Shown piece after piece: positions 17,184-26,781 of a DNA stretch of 64,000 bases. The stretch lies in the NCBI RefSeq assembly GCF_040361255.1, contig NZ_APNG01000020.1, forward strand, positions 1-64,000, read 5' to 3'. Positions within the stretch are counted from its first letter, which is position 1, and each line of letters begins with the position of its first letter. This stretch comes from Salinisphaera sp040361255 (GTDB lineage: Bacteria; Pseudomonadota; Gammaproteobacteria; Nevskiales; Salinisphaeraceae). A program made the translations under genes and the position numbers. Under the pieces are notes generated by a model that made no database searches, was not told where the DNA came from, and saw only the letters and a program-made list of their open reading frames with translations.

Positions 17184-18434
17184 ATGGCTATAGCAGACGC
17201 TGTTCAACCCACCGCATTCGATGCCGCTCGCTTTCGTGCCGACTTTCCGATTCTGTCGGAGTCGCTCGACAGCGGCATGCGATTGTCGTATCTCGACAAC
17301 GCAGCGACTACGCAAAAGCCGCTGAAGGTCATCAAGGCCAGCGACGACTACTATCGCCACGCCAACGCGAACGTGCACCGGGCGATTCACGCCCTGTCGC
17401 AACGCGCCACGCGCCAGTACGAAGGCGCGCGTGACCGGCTGATGCGCTTTATCAACGCCGCCAGCCGTGCCGAGGTGGTCTACACCCGCGGCACCACCGA
17501 CGGCATCAATCTGGTGGCTCAGTGTTATGCGCGCCCGCGTTTGACCGCCGGCGACGAAATCCTGCTCACCGAGCTCGAGCACCATTCGAATATCGTGCCC
17601 TGGCAGATGGTGGCCGAAGAAACCGGCGCGAAGATCGTGGTCGTACCGGTCGAGGACGACGGCAGCGTCACGCTGGAAGCCTTCAAGCAAAAGCTTTCCG
17701 AACGCACGGCCATTGCTGCCTTTGCGCATATCTCCAACGCCCTGGGCACGGTATTACCGGTCGCCGACATGGTTGCCGCCGCGCATGCGGTGGATGCCGT
17801 GACGGTTATCGACGGCGCCCAGGCCGTGGCGCATATGCCAGTCGACGTCCAAGCCATTGGCGCTGATTTCTATGCCTTTTCCGGACACAAGCTGTTCGGC
17901 CCCACCGGGATCGGCGTGCTCTACGGCCGCGAAGCCCTGCTCGACGCCATGCCGCCTTATCAAGGCGGCGGCGACATGATCGAAACCGTGTCTTTCGACG
18001 GCACGACCTGGAACGAGCTGCCGTATAAGTTTGAAGCCGGCACGCCCAATATCGCGGGCGCGGCGGCCTTCGGCGCGGCGATCGAATACCTCGAAGGGTT
18101 CGACCTCAACGATATCGCGACCTACGAACACGGCCTGCTCGAACGCGCCACAGCAGGCATGCAAGCCATCGACGGGCTGCGCATCATCGGCACGGCCCCG
18201 GGCAAGGCGGCGACGATTTCGTTCGTAATGGAAGGCGTACACGCCCACGACATCGGCACCCTCCTCGACGAATCGGGCGTGGCTATCCGTACCGGCCACC
18301 ACTGCGCCATGCCGTTGATGACACGCTTTGGTGTACCGGCAACCGCACGGGCGTCGTTCGCGGCCTACAACGACGAAGACGACGTCAACGCGCTGATCAA
18401 GGGCCTGGAAAGCGTACAGCGCATCTTCGGGTAG
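17184..18434 (+). CDS. sufS: Cysteine desulfurase SufS
   Basis: PLP-dependent group II cysteine desulfurase that supplies sulfur to SufBCD. The 416-residue protein has the PLP lysine K236 in FSGHKLFGPTG and the sulfur-carrying C374 in RTGHHCAMPLM. CGGAGGA lies just before the ATG at 17184; longer in-frame starts lack this. It follows sufD by 25 bp. No sufE or sufU, its usual sulfur acceptor, is in the operon. Confidence 0.97.
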   Translation: MAIADAVQPTAFDAARFRADFPILSESLDSGMRLSYLDNAATTQKPLKVIKASDDYYRHANANVHRAIHALSQRATRQYEGARDRLMRFINAASRAEVVYTRGTTDGINLVAQCYARPRLTAGDEILLTELEHHSNIVPWQMVAEETGAKIVVVPVEDDGSVTLEAFKQKLSERTAIAAFAHISNALGTVLPVADMVAAAHAVDAVTVIDGAQAVAHMPVDVQAIGADFYAFSGHKLFGPTGIGVLYGREALLDAMPPYQGGGDMIETVSFDGTTWNELPYKFEAGTPNIAGAAAFGAAIEYLEGFDLNDIATYEHGLLERATAGMQAIDGLRIIGTAPGKAATISFVMEGVHAHDIGTLLDESGVAIRTGHHCAMPLMTRFGVPATARASFAAYNDEDDVNALIKGLESVQRIFG

Positions 18435-18570
18435 CCGGTAGACGTCCACACGCTGAGCCGCCGCGTTTTGGCTAAAGCTGGCCACAGACGCCCCGGTGCG
18501 TTGGCGCGCTTACCGGCTCGCATGAAACAATATCTGCCGTTTTCCTTCGCAACCGAATCGAGAGCAAGCA

Positions 18571-18891
18571 ATGACGGACTGGGTGGATGTCGCCAAGGAC
18601 GGCGAACTCAAGGAAGGCCAATGCCGAGTCGTCGATGTCGACGATGTGATGGTGGCCGTGTTCTACCGTGAAGGCGCCTATTACGCCATCGAGGACATGT
18701 GCACCCATGATGGCGGCGAGCTGGCCAGCGGCGAGGTCGAGGGCTATCAAATCATCTGTCCGCGCCACGGCGCGCGTTTCTGTATCAAGAACGGCAAGGC
18801 CCTGACCCCGCCCGCCTACGAAGACGTCCACGCGTTTCCGGTGCGCGTCGAAGACGGCATGGTTCAGGTCTGTGACGACCGCTTCGACTGA
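18571..18891 (+). CDS. Rieske-type [2Fe-2S] ferredoxin
   Basis: A 106-residue soluble Rieske protein of the oxygenase-ferredoxin type. The cluster ligands are C44-x-H46 (CTHDGG) and C63-x2-H66 (CPRHGARF). No oxygenase subunit lies nearby. Its position 136 bp after sufS on the same strand suggests an electron-transfer role linked to Fe-S assembly rather than aromatic oxidation; that role is inference. Confidence 0.93.
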   Translation: MTDWVDVAKDGELKEGQCRVVDVDDVMVAVFYREGAYYAIEDMCTHDGGELASGEVEGYQIICPRHGARFCIKNGKALTPPAYEDVHAFPVRVEDGMVQVCDDRFD

Positions 18892-18943
18892 CCACGATCG
18901 CTAGCCGCTCGACGAGCCGTCGGCGGGCTCGGCGATAACCGAT

Positions 18944-19240
18944 ATGGGCGTACTCGTACTGATTTTTCTCGGCTGGCTGGCCAGCCAGTACGGCCGGCCG
19001 TTACTGTTCGCCGGTCTATGGGCGCTGTTTGCGCTATTCAGCAGTCTGGCCATCGAGCAGACGGGCCTGCTCGTCGCGTTGATTCACAGCGTGCTCGCCT
19101 TCGCACTCGCAGGCCTGTATTTCTGGCTGCTCTATCGTTTTTCCGATCAGCTTCTCATCTGGCTCGCCATTCTGATCGGCTTTCCCGCGCTCGCATTCGT
19201 GGTACAGCTGCAATTGCTCGCCCGCCCCGCGACCGGTTGA
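18944..19240 (+). CDS. Small membrane protein of unknown function
   Basis: A 98-residue, strongly hydrophobic protein with about three transmembrane helices (residues 2-20, 22-45 and 50-92 with a break near RFSDQ). No motif or family is recognised. It follows the Rieske gene by 52 bp on the same strand, so it may be the last gene of the suf operon. It converges on recJ. Confidence 0.65.
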   Translation: MGVLVLIFLGWLASQYGRPLLFAGLWALFALFSSLAIEQTGLLVALIHSVLAFALAGLYFWLLYRFSDQLLIWLAILIGFPALAFVVQLQLLARPATG

Positions 19241-19277
19241 TCCCGCCAGGCGTATTCGTGCGCCGCGTCTGACGCAG

Positions 19278-21017
19278 TCACTCGCGGCGGACGGTACTGA
19301 CGATCAGATTGGCACGCATGCGTTGGCGAAACACGTTCACGGCCAGACGATAGACCAGCCGGTACACCGCGCCGGTTTCCAGCAGATCGGCATGATTGAA
19401 GACCATCGCTTCGATGGTCGTATGCGCCTGCGGGTGGCGCACTTCAAGTTTCAGGTGGCGTTCGCCCACGATGCGTTGCGACACGATTTCGAAGAGGCCG
19501 TGAAACAGCGGCTCTTCGAAGCCGTTGCCCCAGGGCCCACTGGCTTCGAGCAGGCAGGCCGTATCCAGGTCCAGTTCGTGGGCAGCCAGCGAGCCGTCGG
19601 TGACGATATCCGGGCTGAGCATGGCAGCCGTCAGACGTTCGGCAACGGCTGACTCCAGCGCCTGTTCGAAGCCTTCGAGCGCGTCCGGGGAGAGCACCAG
19701 GCCCGCCGCCTGCGCATGCCCGCCGAACTGGGTGATCAGGCCCGGGTGGCGCGTATCCACCGCGGCCAGTGCGTCGCGAATATGCAGGCCGGCGATCGAA
19801 CGCGCCGAGCCCTTGAGCAGACCATGGGCGCCCGGCGCGAAGGCGACGACGGGCCGACCGTGGCGCTCGCGAAGACGCGAGGCAATCAAGCCCACGATGC
19901 CTTCATGCCAATCGTGGCTATGCACCACCAGCGCCGAACGCTCGGCGGGCGTGCGCTCGAGCCTGACCAATGCGTTGTCAGCCTCGCTCTGCATACGGCG
20001 CTGCACGCTCTGACGCTGGCGGTTGATCGCCGCGAGTTCGCTGGCCTTTTGTTGCGCCGTGGCTGGATCGCGGGCCCGCAGACAGGCCACGCCGATCGAC
20101 ATATCCTCAAGCCGCCCGGCCGCATTCAGCCGTGGCCCCACGGCGAAGCCGATATCAGCCGCGTTCAGGCGGGCCGCATCGCGTCCGGCCACCTCGATCA
20201 GCGCCGCGATGCCGGGCCGGGCCAGGCCACGCCGTATACGCCGCAAGCCCTGGCTGACCAGCATGCGATTGAGATGATCCAGGCGCACCACATCGGCCAC
20301 CGTGCCCACGGCCACCAGATCCAGATAATCGCTCAGGCGCGGCAGCGCACGATTGGCGTCTTTGGCGGCCAGACGCGCACGCACTGCGGCCATCAAATAG
20401 AAAGCGACGCCAACGCCGGCGAGCGCCTTGCCCACGAATGCACAGCCCGGCTGGTTGGGATTCACGATCGCTTCGGCGGCGGGCAGCGTATCGCCCGGCA
20501 GATGGTGATCGCATACGAGCACGCGCCAGCCCGCGCGCTGCGCGGCCGCCACGCCCGTCATGCTGGCAATGCCGTTGTCGACGGTGACAATCAGATCGCC
20601 GGGCTCGCCCGCGCCTACGGCCTCGACTACCGCAGGCGACAGGCCATAACCGTGACGCGCGCGATGCGGCAGGAAATAGGACACACGCCCTGCCCCCATG
20701 GCTTCGAGCACATCGCACACGAGTGCGGTGCTGGTCGCACCATCGGCGTCGAAATCACCCACGATCAGAATCCGATGGCCGCCCTGCATGGCGTGCTCGA
20801 TCAAATCGCAGGCACGGTCGATACCGCGCAGGCCGGAAAAATGCGGCAGCCCGCGCAGGCCATAATCCAGCTCGTCGGGCGTTGTCACGCCGCGCCCGGC
20901 ATACAGGCGTTGCAATAACGGCGATTCGATAGCGCTTAGCCCAGGGGCTACGTCTGCACGGCGCTCGACGATGCGTGGCAACTCGGGTTGGTCGCGCCTC
21001 ATGGCCTGGTCAGACAT
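19278..21017 (-). CDS. recJ: Single-stranded-DNA exonuclease RecJ
   Basis: 5'-3' single-strand exonuclease for recombination, mismatch and base-excision repair. The DHH phosphoesterase motifs are all visible: VGDFDADGATSTAL, VTVDNGI and VCDHHLPGD, followed by GVGVAFY, the DHHA1 block with FGGHAQAAGL, and a C-terminal OB region. From the ATG at 21017 it is 579 residues, against 577 in E. coli; an ATG at 21002 and a TTG at 21047 are alternatives. It lies 47 bp after thrC, the recJ-thrC-hom order seen in Pseudomonas. Confidence 0.97.
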   Translation of the reverse strand: MSDQAMRRDQPELPRIVERRADVAPGLSAIESPLLQRLYAGRGVTTPDELDYGLRGLPHFSGLRGIDRACDLIEHAMQGGHRILIVGDFDADGATSTALVCDVLEAMGAGRVSYFLPHRARHGYGLSPAVVEAVGAGEPGDLIVTVDNGIASMTGVAAAQRAGWRVLVCDHHLPGDTLPAAEAIVNPNQPGCAFVGKALAGVGVAFYLMAAVRARLAAKDANRALPRLSDYLDLVAVGTVADVVRLDHLNRMLVSQGLRRIRRGLARPGIAALIEVAGRDAARLNAADIGFAVGPRLNAAGRLEDMSIGVACLRARDPATAQQKASELAAINRQRQSVQRRMQSEADNALVRLERTPAERSALVVHSHDWHEGIVGLIASRLRERHGRPVVAFAPGAHGLLKGSARSIAGLHIRDALAAVDTRHPGLITQFGGHAQAAGLVLSPDALEGFEQALESAVAERLTAAMLSPDIVTDGSLAAHELDLDTACLLEASGPWGNGFEEPLFHGLFEIVSQRIVGERHLKLEVRHPQAHTTIEAMVFNHADLLETGAVYRLVYRLAVNVFRQRMRANLIVSTVRRE

Positions 21018-21064
21018 GGCGGCTTCAAACACGGCGGGCGACGCCAACCGGCGTCGCGGCCCGC

Positions 21065-22453
21065 CTAGTGGCGATGTTCGGCGACGTAGGCCTGTACCGC
21101 TTTCAGTTCGGCGGGCAGTACGTCGTAGCGCTCTTCGCGCGTCATCAGATCGTGCATGTTCTCGGGCAACGGCGCGCCTTCAAAGCCGGCCTTGACCACG
21201 GCTTCCTCGAACTTGGCGGGGTGCGCGGTAGCCAGCGTGATCATCGGCGTCGTGGCATCGCTGCGCACCCGCTGGGCGGCCCGGTAGCCGGTCGCGGTAT
21301 GCGGATCGAGCAGCTCGCCCGTGTGTTCGAAGGCTTCGCGGATCACTTCCAGAATCGTGTCGTCGTCCACGCTATGGCTGGCGAACAGCTTGCGCAGATC
21401 GGCCAGTGGCGCGTCGTCGAGCGCGGTGGGCGAATCGGCAAAGCGGGCCATCAGATCGGCCACGGCCTGACCGTCGCGCCCATAGGCTTCGAACAGCAAA
21501 CGTTCGAAGTTCGACGACACCACGATATCCATGGACGGCGCGAGCGTGGGCTTGAGCTCGGTCTTGGAGAAATCGTTGTCGGTGATCGTGCGATGCAGAA
21601 TGTCGTTGGCGTTGGTCGCGATCACGAACTGCTTGACCGGCAGGCCCATGCGTTTGGCCATATAGCCGGCGAACAGGTTGCCGAAGTTGGCCGACGGCAC
21701 ACAGAAGCTGACTTCGCGATGCGGCGCGCCCATGGCCACCGCCGACGCCACGTAGTAGACGATCTGGGCCATGATGCGGGCCCAGTTGATCGAGTTCACC
21801 GCGATCAGGCGCGTGCCCTGCAAGAACCCCTGGTCAGCGAAACTGGCCTTGACCATGGCCTGGGCGTCGTCGAAATTACCTTCAATCGCGATATTGTGGA
21901 CATTGTCGGCCAGCACGGTGGTCATCTGCCGACGCTGCACCGCCGACACGCGCTCGTGCGGATGCAGAATGAATATGTCCAGGTTGTCGCAGTGGCGACA
22001 GCCCTCGATCGCGGCCGAGCCGGTATCGCCCGACGTGGCGCCCATGATCACGCCCTTTTCATCGCGCTTGGCAAGAAAATGATCGAGCAGGCGCCCGAGC
22101 AGTTGCAGCGCGACATCCTTGAACGCCAGTGTCGGCCCATGGAACAGCTCGAGCAGATGGTGGTTGTGCGACAGCTGCTTGAGCGGCACGACCGCGTCGT
22201 GCTTGAAGGTGGCATAGGTTTCGTCGATCAGGCGACGAAAGATGGCGTCGTCGATCTCGCCGCCCACGAACGGCTTCATCACCCGAAAGGCGATTTCGGT
22301 ATACGGCAGCCCTGCCATCGCCGCGATCTCGTCGCGCGAGAACTCGGGGATATGCTCAGGCACATACAGGCCACCGTCGCTGGCCATGCCGGTGAGCACG
22401 ACCTCTTCGAAACTCAGCGCGGGCGCATCGCCGCGGGTGCTGATATATCGCAT
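21065..22453 (-). CDS. thrC: Threonine synthase
   Basis: PLP enzyme that makes threonine from O-phosphohomoserine. The 462-residue length and N-terminus (MRYISTRG...LSFEEVVLTGMASDGGLYVP) fit the long bacterial class. PLP Lys112 is in GPTLAFKDVALQ, and the phosphate-binding GATSGDTGSAA follows. It starts 16 bp after hom, so the two are co-transcribed. The homoserine kinase that supplies its substrate is not in this window. Confidence 0.97.
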   Translation of the reverse strand: MRYISTRGDAPALSFEEVVLTGMASDGGLYVPEHIPEFSRDEIAAMAGLPYTEIAFRVMKPFVGGEIDDAIFRRLIDETYATFKHDAVVPLKQLSHNHHLLELFHGPTLAFKDVALQLLGRLLDHFLAKRDEKGVIMGATSGDTGSAAIEGCRHCDNLDIFILHPHERVSAVQRRQMTTVLADNVHNIAIEGNFDDAQAMVKASFADQGFLQGTRLIAVNSINWARIMAQIVYYVASAVAMGAPHREVSFCVPSANFGNLFAGYMAKRMGLPVKQFVIATNANDILHRTITDNDFSKTELKPTLAPSMDIVVSSNFERLLFEAYGRDGQAVADLMARFADSPTALDDAPLADLRKLFASHSVDDDTILEVIREAFEHTGELLDPHTATGYRAAQRVRSDATTPMITLATAHPAKFEEAVVKAGFEGAPLPENMHDLMTREERYDVLPAELKAVQAYVAEHRH

Positions 22454-22469
22454 GGTTCGCCTCGCGCCG

Positions 22470-23783
22470 TTAGTCTTCGAATTGGGCCACGCGCATATGC
22501 ACGATGCCCTCGCGCGCGTAGGGCAGCGAGCGAATATGATCGAGCACTTTCATCAACTGGCCTTCGCGAGCAGCCTTGGTCACGATCATCACGCGGGCAT
22601 CGTCTTCCTCGGTGGGCGGGTCCTTCTGCAGGATGGCCTCGATACCGATCTGCTGATCCGCCAGCGCACGCGTGATCTCGGCCATCACGCCGATCTGGTC
22701 GGCAACCTGCACCCGGAAATAATGGCCGCAGACGAAATCCTCGTGGCCCACGATCGGCTCGTCGGTGATTTCATCCGGCTGGAAGGCCAGATGCGGTACC
22801 CGCCCTTTCGGGTCGATGCTCATGATGCGTACGGTATCGATCAGGTCCGCGACCACGGAGGAGGCCGTCGGGCCCGCGCCGGCGCCCGCGCCGTAGTAAA
22901 CGGTCGGGCCTACGGCATCGCCATGGACCATGATCGCGTTCTTCTCGCCCTCGACGTTGGCCAACAGCGCCTTCTGCGATACCAGGGTCGGATGCACACG
23001 CAATTCCACACCGTTGTCGCCGCGCCGGGCGATGCCCAGATGCTTGATGCGGTAGCCCAGTTCCGCGCAGTACTCGATATCCACGCTGTCGATATCGCGA
23101 ATGCCCTGGGTGAAGATCTTGTCGAACGACAACGGAATGCCGAAGGCGATCGCGCCGATAATGGCCAGTTTGTGGGCCGCATCGATGCCTTCCACGTCGA
23201 AGGTCGGGTCGGCCTCGGCGAAGCCCAGGCGCTGCGCATCGGCCAACGCATCCTCGAAGCTCTGGTCCTCGAAGATCATCTGGCTGAGAATGAAATTGCC
23301 GGTGCCGTTGATGATGCCGGCGACCCATTCGATATGGTTGGCCGCCAGGCTTTCACGCATCGCCTTGATGATCGGAATACCGCCGGCCACGGCGGCCTCG
23401 AAGGAAACCACCACACCGGCCTCGTCGGCCGCGGCGAAAATCTCGTTACCGTGCAATGCAATCAGATGCTTGTTCGCGGTGACCACATGCTTGCCGTTGG
23501 CAATGGCGGCCATGACCAGATCGTAGGCCTCGGTATCGCCGCCGATCAGCTCCAGCACCACGTCGATATTCGGATCGGTGACCACGGCCTGGCAATCGGT
23601 GCCGATTTCGATATCGGCGGTGGCGCATTCGCGCGCCTTGTCGGGGTTGCGCACGGCTGCGCGCACCACGCGAATCTCGCGCCCGGCACGACGGGTAATC
23701 TCCACGCCGTTGCGTTCGAGCAGATTGACCGCGCCCGCACCCACGGTGCCGAGCCCGAGTAGTCCTACGTTGACCGGTTGCAC
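22470..23783 (-). CDS. hom: Homoserine dehydrogenase
   Basis: NAD(P)H-dependent enzyme reducing aspartate semialdehyde to homoserine for threonine and methionine. The 437-residue monofunctional form has the Rossmann motif GLGTVG at the N-terminus, the catalytic domain with AGIINGTGNFIL, and a C-terminal ACT domain (VMAEITRALADQQIGIEAI) for threonine feedback. The start is a GTG at 23783 with GGAG seven bases upstream. The order alaC-hom-thrC-recJ is on one strand. Confidence 0.97.
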   Translation of the reverse strand: MQPVNVGLLGLGTVGAGAVNLLERNGVEITRRAGREIRVVRAAVRNPDKARECATADIEIGTDCQAVVTDPNIDVVLELIGGDTEAYDLVMAAIANGKHVVTANKHLIALHGNEIFAAADEAGVVVSFEAAVAGGIPIIKAMRESLAANHIEWVAGIINGTGNFILSQMIFEDQSFEDALADAQRLGFAEADPTFDVEGIDAAHKLAIIGAIAFGIPLSFDKIFTQGIRDIDSVDIEYCAELGYRIKHLGIARRGDNGVELRVHPTLVSQKALLANVEGEKNAIMVHGDAVGPTVYYGAGAGAGPTASSVVADLIDTVRIMSIDPKGRVPHLAFQPDEITDEPIVGHEDFVCGHYFRVQVADQIGVMAEITRALADQQIGIEAILQKDPPTEEDDARVMIVTKAAREGQLMKVLDHIRSLPYAREGIVHMRVAQFED

Positions 23784-23817
23784 TCTCGTCTCCTGGTTGT
23801 ATTCGCGCAGCGCGCGG

Positions 23818-25029
23818 CTACAGGCTGTCGATCAGCCCGTCGCGCTTGAACATGCGTTTGATGTTGCGCAGCGCCTGGCGCGTGCGTTGTTCGTTCTCGA
23901 TCAGGCCGAAACGCACATGCGTATCGCCGTACTCGCCAAAGCCCACGCCGGGCGACACGGCCACTTCGGCGTCGGCCAGCAGTTTCTTGGTGAATTCCAA
24001 CGAACCCATTTCCAGATACGGCTCGGGGATCGGCGCCCACACGAACATCGTGGCCTTGGGCCGATCGACCCGCCAGCCGATATCGTTGAGGCCGTCGCAG
24101 AGCACGTCGCGGCGCTTCTGGTACATGTCCCGAATCTCGGTCACGCAATCCTGCGGGCCGTTGAGCGCGGCGATCGCGGCCACCTGCACGGGCGTGAACA
24201 TGCCGTAGTCGAGATAGGATTTCATGCGTGCCAGGGCCGCGATCAGTGTCGGGTTGCCACACATGAAGCCCACCCGCCAGCCGGGCATGTTGTAGCTCTT
24301 GGACAGCGTATAGCACTCCACGGCCACATCCTTGGCGCCCGGCACCTGCAGAATCGACGGCGCTTCGTAGCCGTCGAAACACAGATCCGCATAGGCCAGA
24401 TCCTGCACGATCCACAGATCGTACTCGCGTGCCATGGCCACACAGCGCTCGAAAAATTCCAGCTCCACGCACTGGGTGGTCGGGTTGGCCGGAAAATTGA
24501 GCAGCATCATCTTCGGGCGCGGCCAGGATTCCTTGATCGCGCGTTCCAGCTCGGCGAAGAAGTCCGAGTCGGGCATCATGCGCACATGACGCACGTCCGC
24601 ACCGGCGATCACCGCGCCGTAGGGATGGATCGGATACGCCGGGTTGGGCACCAGCACCTGATCGCCGTGCTCGAGAATGGCGAGCATGAGATGCGCCAGG
24701 CCCTCTTTCGAGCCCATGGTGACGATCGCTTCGGTCGCCGGGTCCAGATCCACATCGAACTTGCGCTTGTACCAGTCGCAGATGGCCAGGCGCAGGCGCG
24801 GCACGCCCTTGGATACCGAATAACGATGCGTATCCGGGCGCTGGGCGGCGTCCACGAGCTTGTTGACGATATGGTCGGGCGTGGGCTGGTCGGGGTTGCC
24901 CATGCCGAAATCGATGATGTCCTCGCCCCGCGCTCGCGCCGCCTGCTTGAGTTCGCCGATGATGCCGAATACATACGGCGGCAAGCGTTTGATACGCGCG
25001 AATTCAGATTTGGGCGACGGATTTGACAT
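23818..25029 (-). CDS. alaC: Alanine transaminase AlaC-like
   Basis: Fold-type I PLP aminotransferase, 403 residues, closely resembling AlaC (formerly YfdZ), which converts pyruvate and glutamate to alanine. PLP Lys244 lies in TLSKSYNMPGWRVGF; FPANPTTQCVELEFFE and the C-terminal VAVSPGVGFGEYGDTHVRFGL are family blocks. It lies 34 bp upstream of hom, as in other Pseudomonas-like genomes, so a shared transcript with hom-thrC is likely. The exact substrate is inferred from family resemblance. Confidence 0.93.
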   Translation of the reverse strand: MSNPSPKSEFARIKRLPPYVFGIIGELKQAARARGEDIIDFGMGNPDQPTPDHIVNKLVDAAQRPDTHRYSVSKGVPRLRLAICDWYKRKFDVDLDPATEAIVTMGSKEGLAHLMLAILEHGDQVLVPNPAYPIHPYGAVIAGADVRHVRMMPDSDFFAELERAIKESWPRPKMMLLNFPANPTTQCVELEFFERCVAMAREYDLWIVQDLAYADLCFDGYEAPSILQVPGAKDVAVECYTLSKSYNMPGWRVGFMCGNPTLIAALARMKSYLDYGMFTPVQVAAIAALNGPQDCVTEIRDMYQKRRDVLCDGLNDIGWRVDRPKATMFVWAPIPEPYLEMGSLEFTKKLLADAEVAVSPGVGFGEYGDTHVRFGLIENEQRTRQALRNIKRMFKRDGLIDSL

Positions 25030-25234
25030 GGTCGATCGGGTTCATGAGCCACGGCGGGCTCGGTGGGACATACAAACAAGACAAGACGCGGCAGTTTGCC
25101 AGAATCGCCCGCAAGCGACTACCGGCGTGCCGGACCGCGTAAAGCCGGCTTGTGGCCGACCTTACCCGGGCCGACCAACCGAGGCGGACCTTGGCGGTCC
25201 AGGCACCGGAGACACGGGCCAAGCGCGTACGGGA

Positions 25235-26146
25235 TCAATCGGCGTTGGGCAGTACGCTGGCCGGGTCGATGGGCCGACCGTCGCGCCGAATCTCGAAATG
25301 CAGCATCGGCTGGTTCTGCGGGCCCAGACCCATATCGGCGATATGCGTGCCGGCGGCCACGTCCTGGCCCTGCGAGACGCGAGTATTGCGGGTGAAGCCG
25401 TAGGCCGAGAGATATTTTTCGTCGTGCTTGATGATGATCAACTTGCCGTAGCCCTTGAGCCCGGTGCCGTTATAGACCACGCGGCCACTCGACGCCGCAT
25501 AGACCGGCGAGCCCTCGCGCCCGCCGATATCGATGCCCTGGCGCGTGCGCTGGGCTGCATAGCTGCGAATGATCGAACCGCTGGCCGGCCATTGCCAGCC
25601 GTCCGCGCTTGGCCCGCCGGTGCGCGTTGGCTGGGTCGGCGCCTGGCGGCTGGCCTGGGTTATCTGCGCATCGGTGGCCGCATCCGCGTCGTCCGAGGCC
25701 GTGGGGGCCGTGGTCGGCGCGGCCGGGCGACTCGCGGTATTCGGGCGCGCCGGCGGCGCGTGCTCGATGGTGCGCTTGAGTTCGGGTGTGGATGCCTGAA
25801 TGGCGGCTTCCTGGGCGGCACGCGAATCCTGCGGCGCACGCGCAACCCGGGGCTGGCGTGGTGCCGGCGGCGCCGCCACGGGCCGGTCGCGTTGCGTCGT
25901 ATTGCGGCGCGGATAATCCAGCGGCGGGTACGGGTCCAGCGATATGCGCTGACCCACTTCGATGATGTAGGGCGCGCGAATGTTGTTCCAGCGAGCCAGA
26001 TCGCGCCAGTCCATGCCGTAAGTCGCCGCGATCTTCGACAGCGTATCGCCGCGGCGCACGGTATAGGTATCCGGACGCATCGCGCCGCGGATGGAGCAAC
26101 CGGCGAGCGCGACTACCACGAGTAGCACCAGCGCCAGGCGCTTCAT
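25235..26146 (-). CDS. nlpD: NlpD-like LysM/degenerate M23 lipoprotein (amidase activator)
   Basis: Outer-membrane lipoprotein with a signal peptide and lipobox (VVVALAGC), one LysM domain (TYTVRRGDTLSKIAATYG, about residues 27-71), a Pro/Ala/Thr-rich linker, and a C-terminal LytM/M23 domain. The zinc ligands are missing: GIDIGG replaces the HxxxD motif and YLSAYGFTRN lacks the His of the catalytic HxH. As with E. coli NlpD, it should activate an N-acetylmuramyl amidase for daughter-cell separation rather than cut peptidoglycan. The ATG at 26146 overlaps the upstream gene stop by four bases. rpoS, the usual next gene, is absent. Confidence 0.92.
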   Translation of the reverse strand: MKRLALVLLVVVALAGCSIRGAMRPDTYTVRRGDTLSKIAATYGMDWRDLARWNNIRAPYIIEVGQRISLDPYPPLDYPRRNTTQRDRPVAAPPAPRQPRVARAPQDSRAAQEAAIQASTPELKRTIEHAPPARPNTASRPAAPTTAPTASDDADAATDAQITQASRQAPTQPTRTGGPSADGWQWPASGSIIRSYAAQRTRQGIDIGGREGSPVYAASSGRVVYNGTGLKGYGKLIIIKHDEKYLSAYGFTRNTRVSQGQDVAAGTHIADMGLGPQNQPMLHFEIRRDGRPIDPASVLPNAD

Positions 26147-26718
26147 CGCAACTGCAGTACGGCGATGACGACAACGATGACGGCGACGATAGCCCATCCG
26201 ATCCAATCGATATATTTGAGCAGGCGTTGCTCGAAAACCGGTCCCAGAAAGCGTACCAGCCCGGCCACCAGAAAAAAGCGAACGCCGCGGCCCACGATGG
26301 AACCCGCCACGAACGGCAAAAACGGCATGGCCACGGCGCCCGCGGCGATCGTGAACACCTTGTACGGAATCGGCGATACGCCGGCGAGCAATACCGCCCA
26401 GAAGCCATAGGTTTCAAACCAGTCCCGGGCGGTGGCATAGGCCGAATAATAGCCCAGCTCCTTGAGCCAGGGCAGCAAGGCTTCCAGAAACAGCGCGCCG
26501 ATCCAGTAGCCGAGCATACCGCCCACCACCGACGCAACCGTGGTGATCGCGGCGAACTGCCAGGCCCGGCTCGGGCGCGCCAGCGTCATCGGCGCCAGCA
26601 TGACATCCGGCGGAATCGGGAAGAACGAGGACTCCGCAAACGCCAGCAATGCCAGTAACGACGGCGCGCGGCGGTGGCCGGATGCCCGGACCATCCAGTC
26701 GTAGAGACGCCGGAACAT
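26143..26718 (-). CDS. YqaA-type DedA/SNARE-associated membrane protein
   Basis: A 191-residue inner-membrane protein of the VTT/DedA superfamily, YqaA branch. It shows the early ESSFFPIPPDVMLAPM motif, the core GVSPIPYKVFTIAAGA and a terminal hydrophobic helix. Members are thought to move lipids across the membrane; the substrate here is unknown. It lies between pcm and nlpD with an ATGA overlap to nlpD, a common placement in gammaproteobacteria. Confidence 0.92.
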   Translation of the reverse strand: MFRRLYDWMVRASGHRRAPSLLALLAFAESSFFPIPPDVMLAPMTLARPSRAWQFAAITTVASVVGGMLGYWIGALFLEALLPWLKELGYYSAYATARDWFETYGFWAVLLAGVSPIPYKVFTIAAGAVAMPFLPFVAGSIVGRGVRFFLVAGLVRFLGPVFEQRLLKYIDWIGWAIVAVIVVVIAVLQLR

Positions 26719-26781
26719 CAGTTGCCGTGCCCTGCCCGTGTCGTAACCCGGGCTATGGTGTGCGTACGCCTTTCTGCGTGT

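Noticed and set aside
20975..22675. A 566-residue open frame antisense to thrC
   Set aside because: Antisense shadow; thrC has complete catalytic motifs on the other strand.
26146..26206. Longer nlpD start at 26206
   Set aside because: It would put basic residues before the signal peptide; the ATG at 26146 gives a correct lipoprotein signal and an ATGA overlap.
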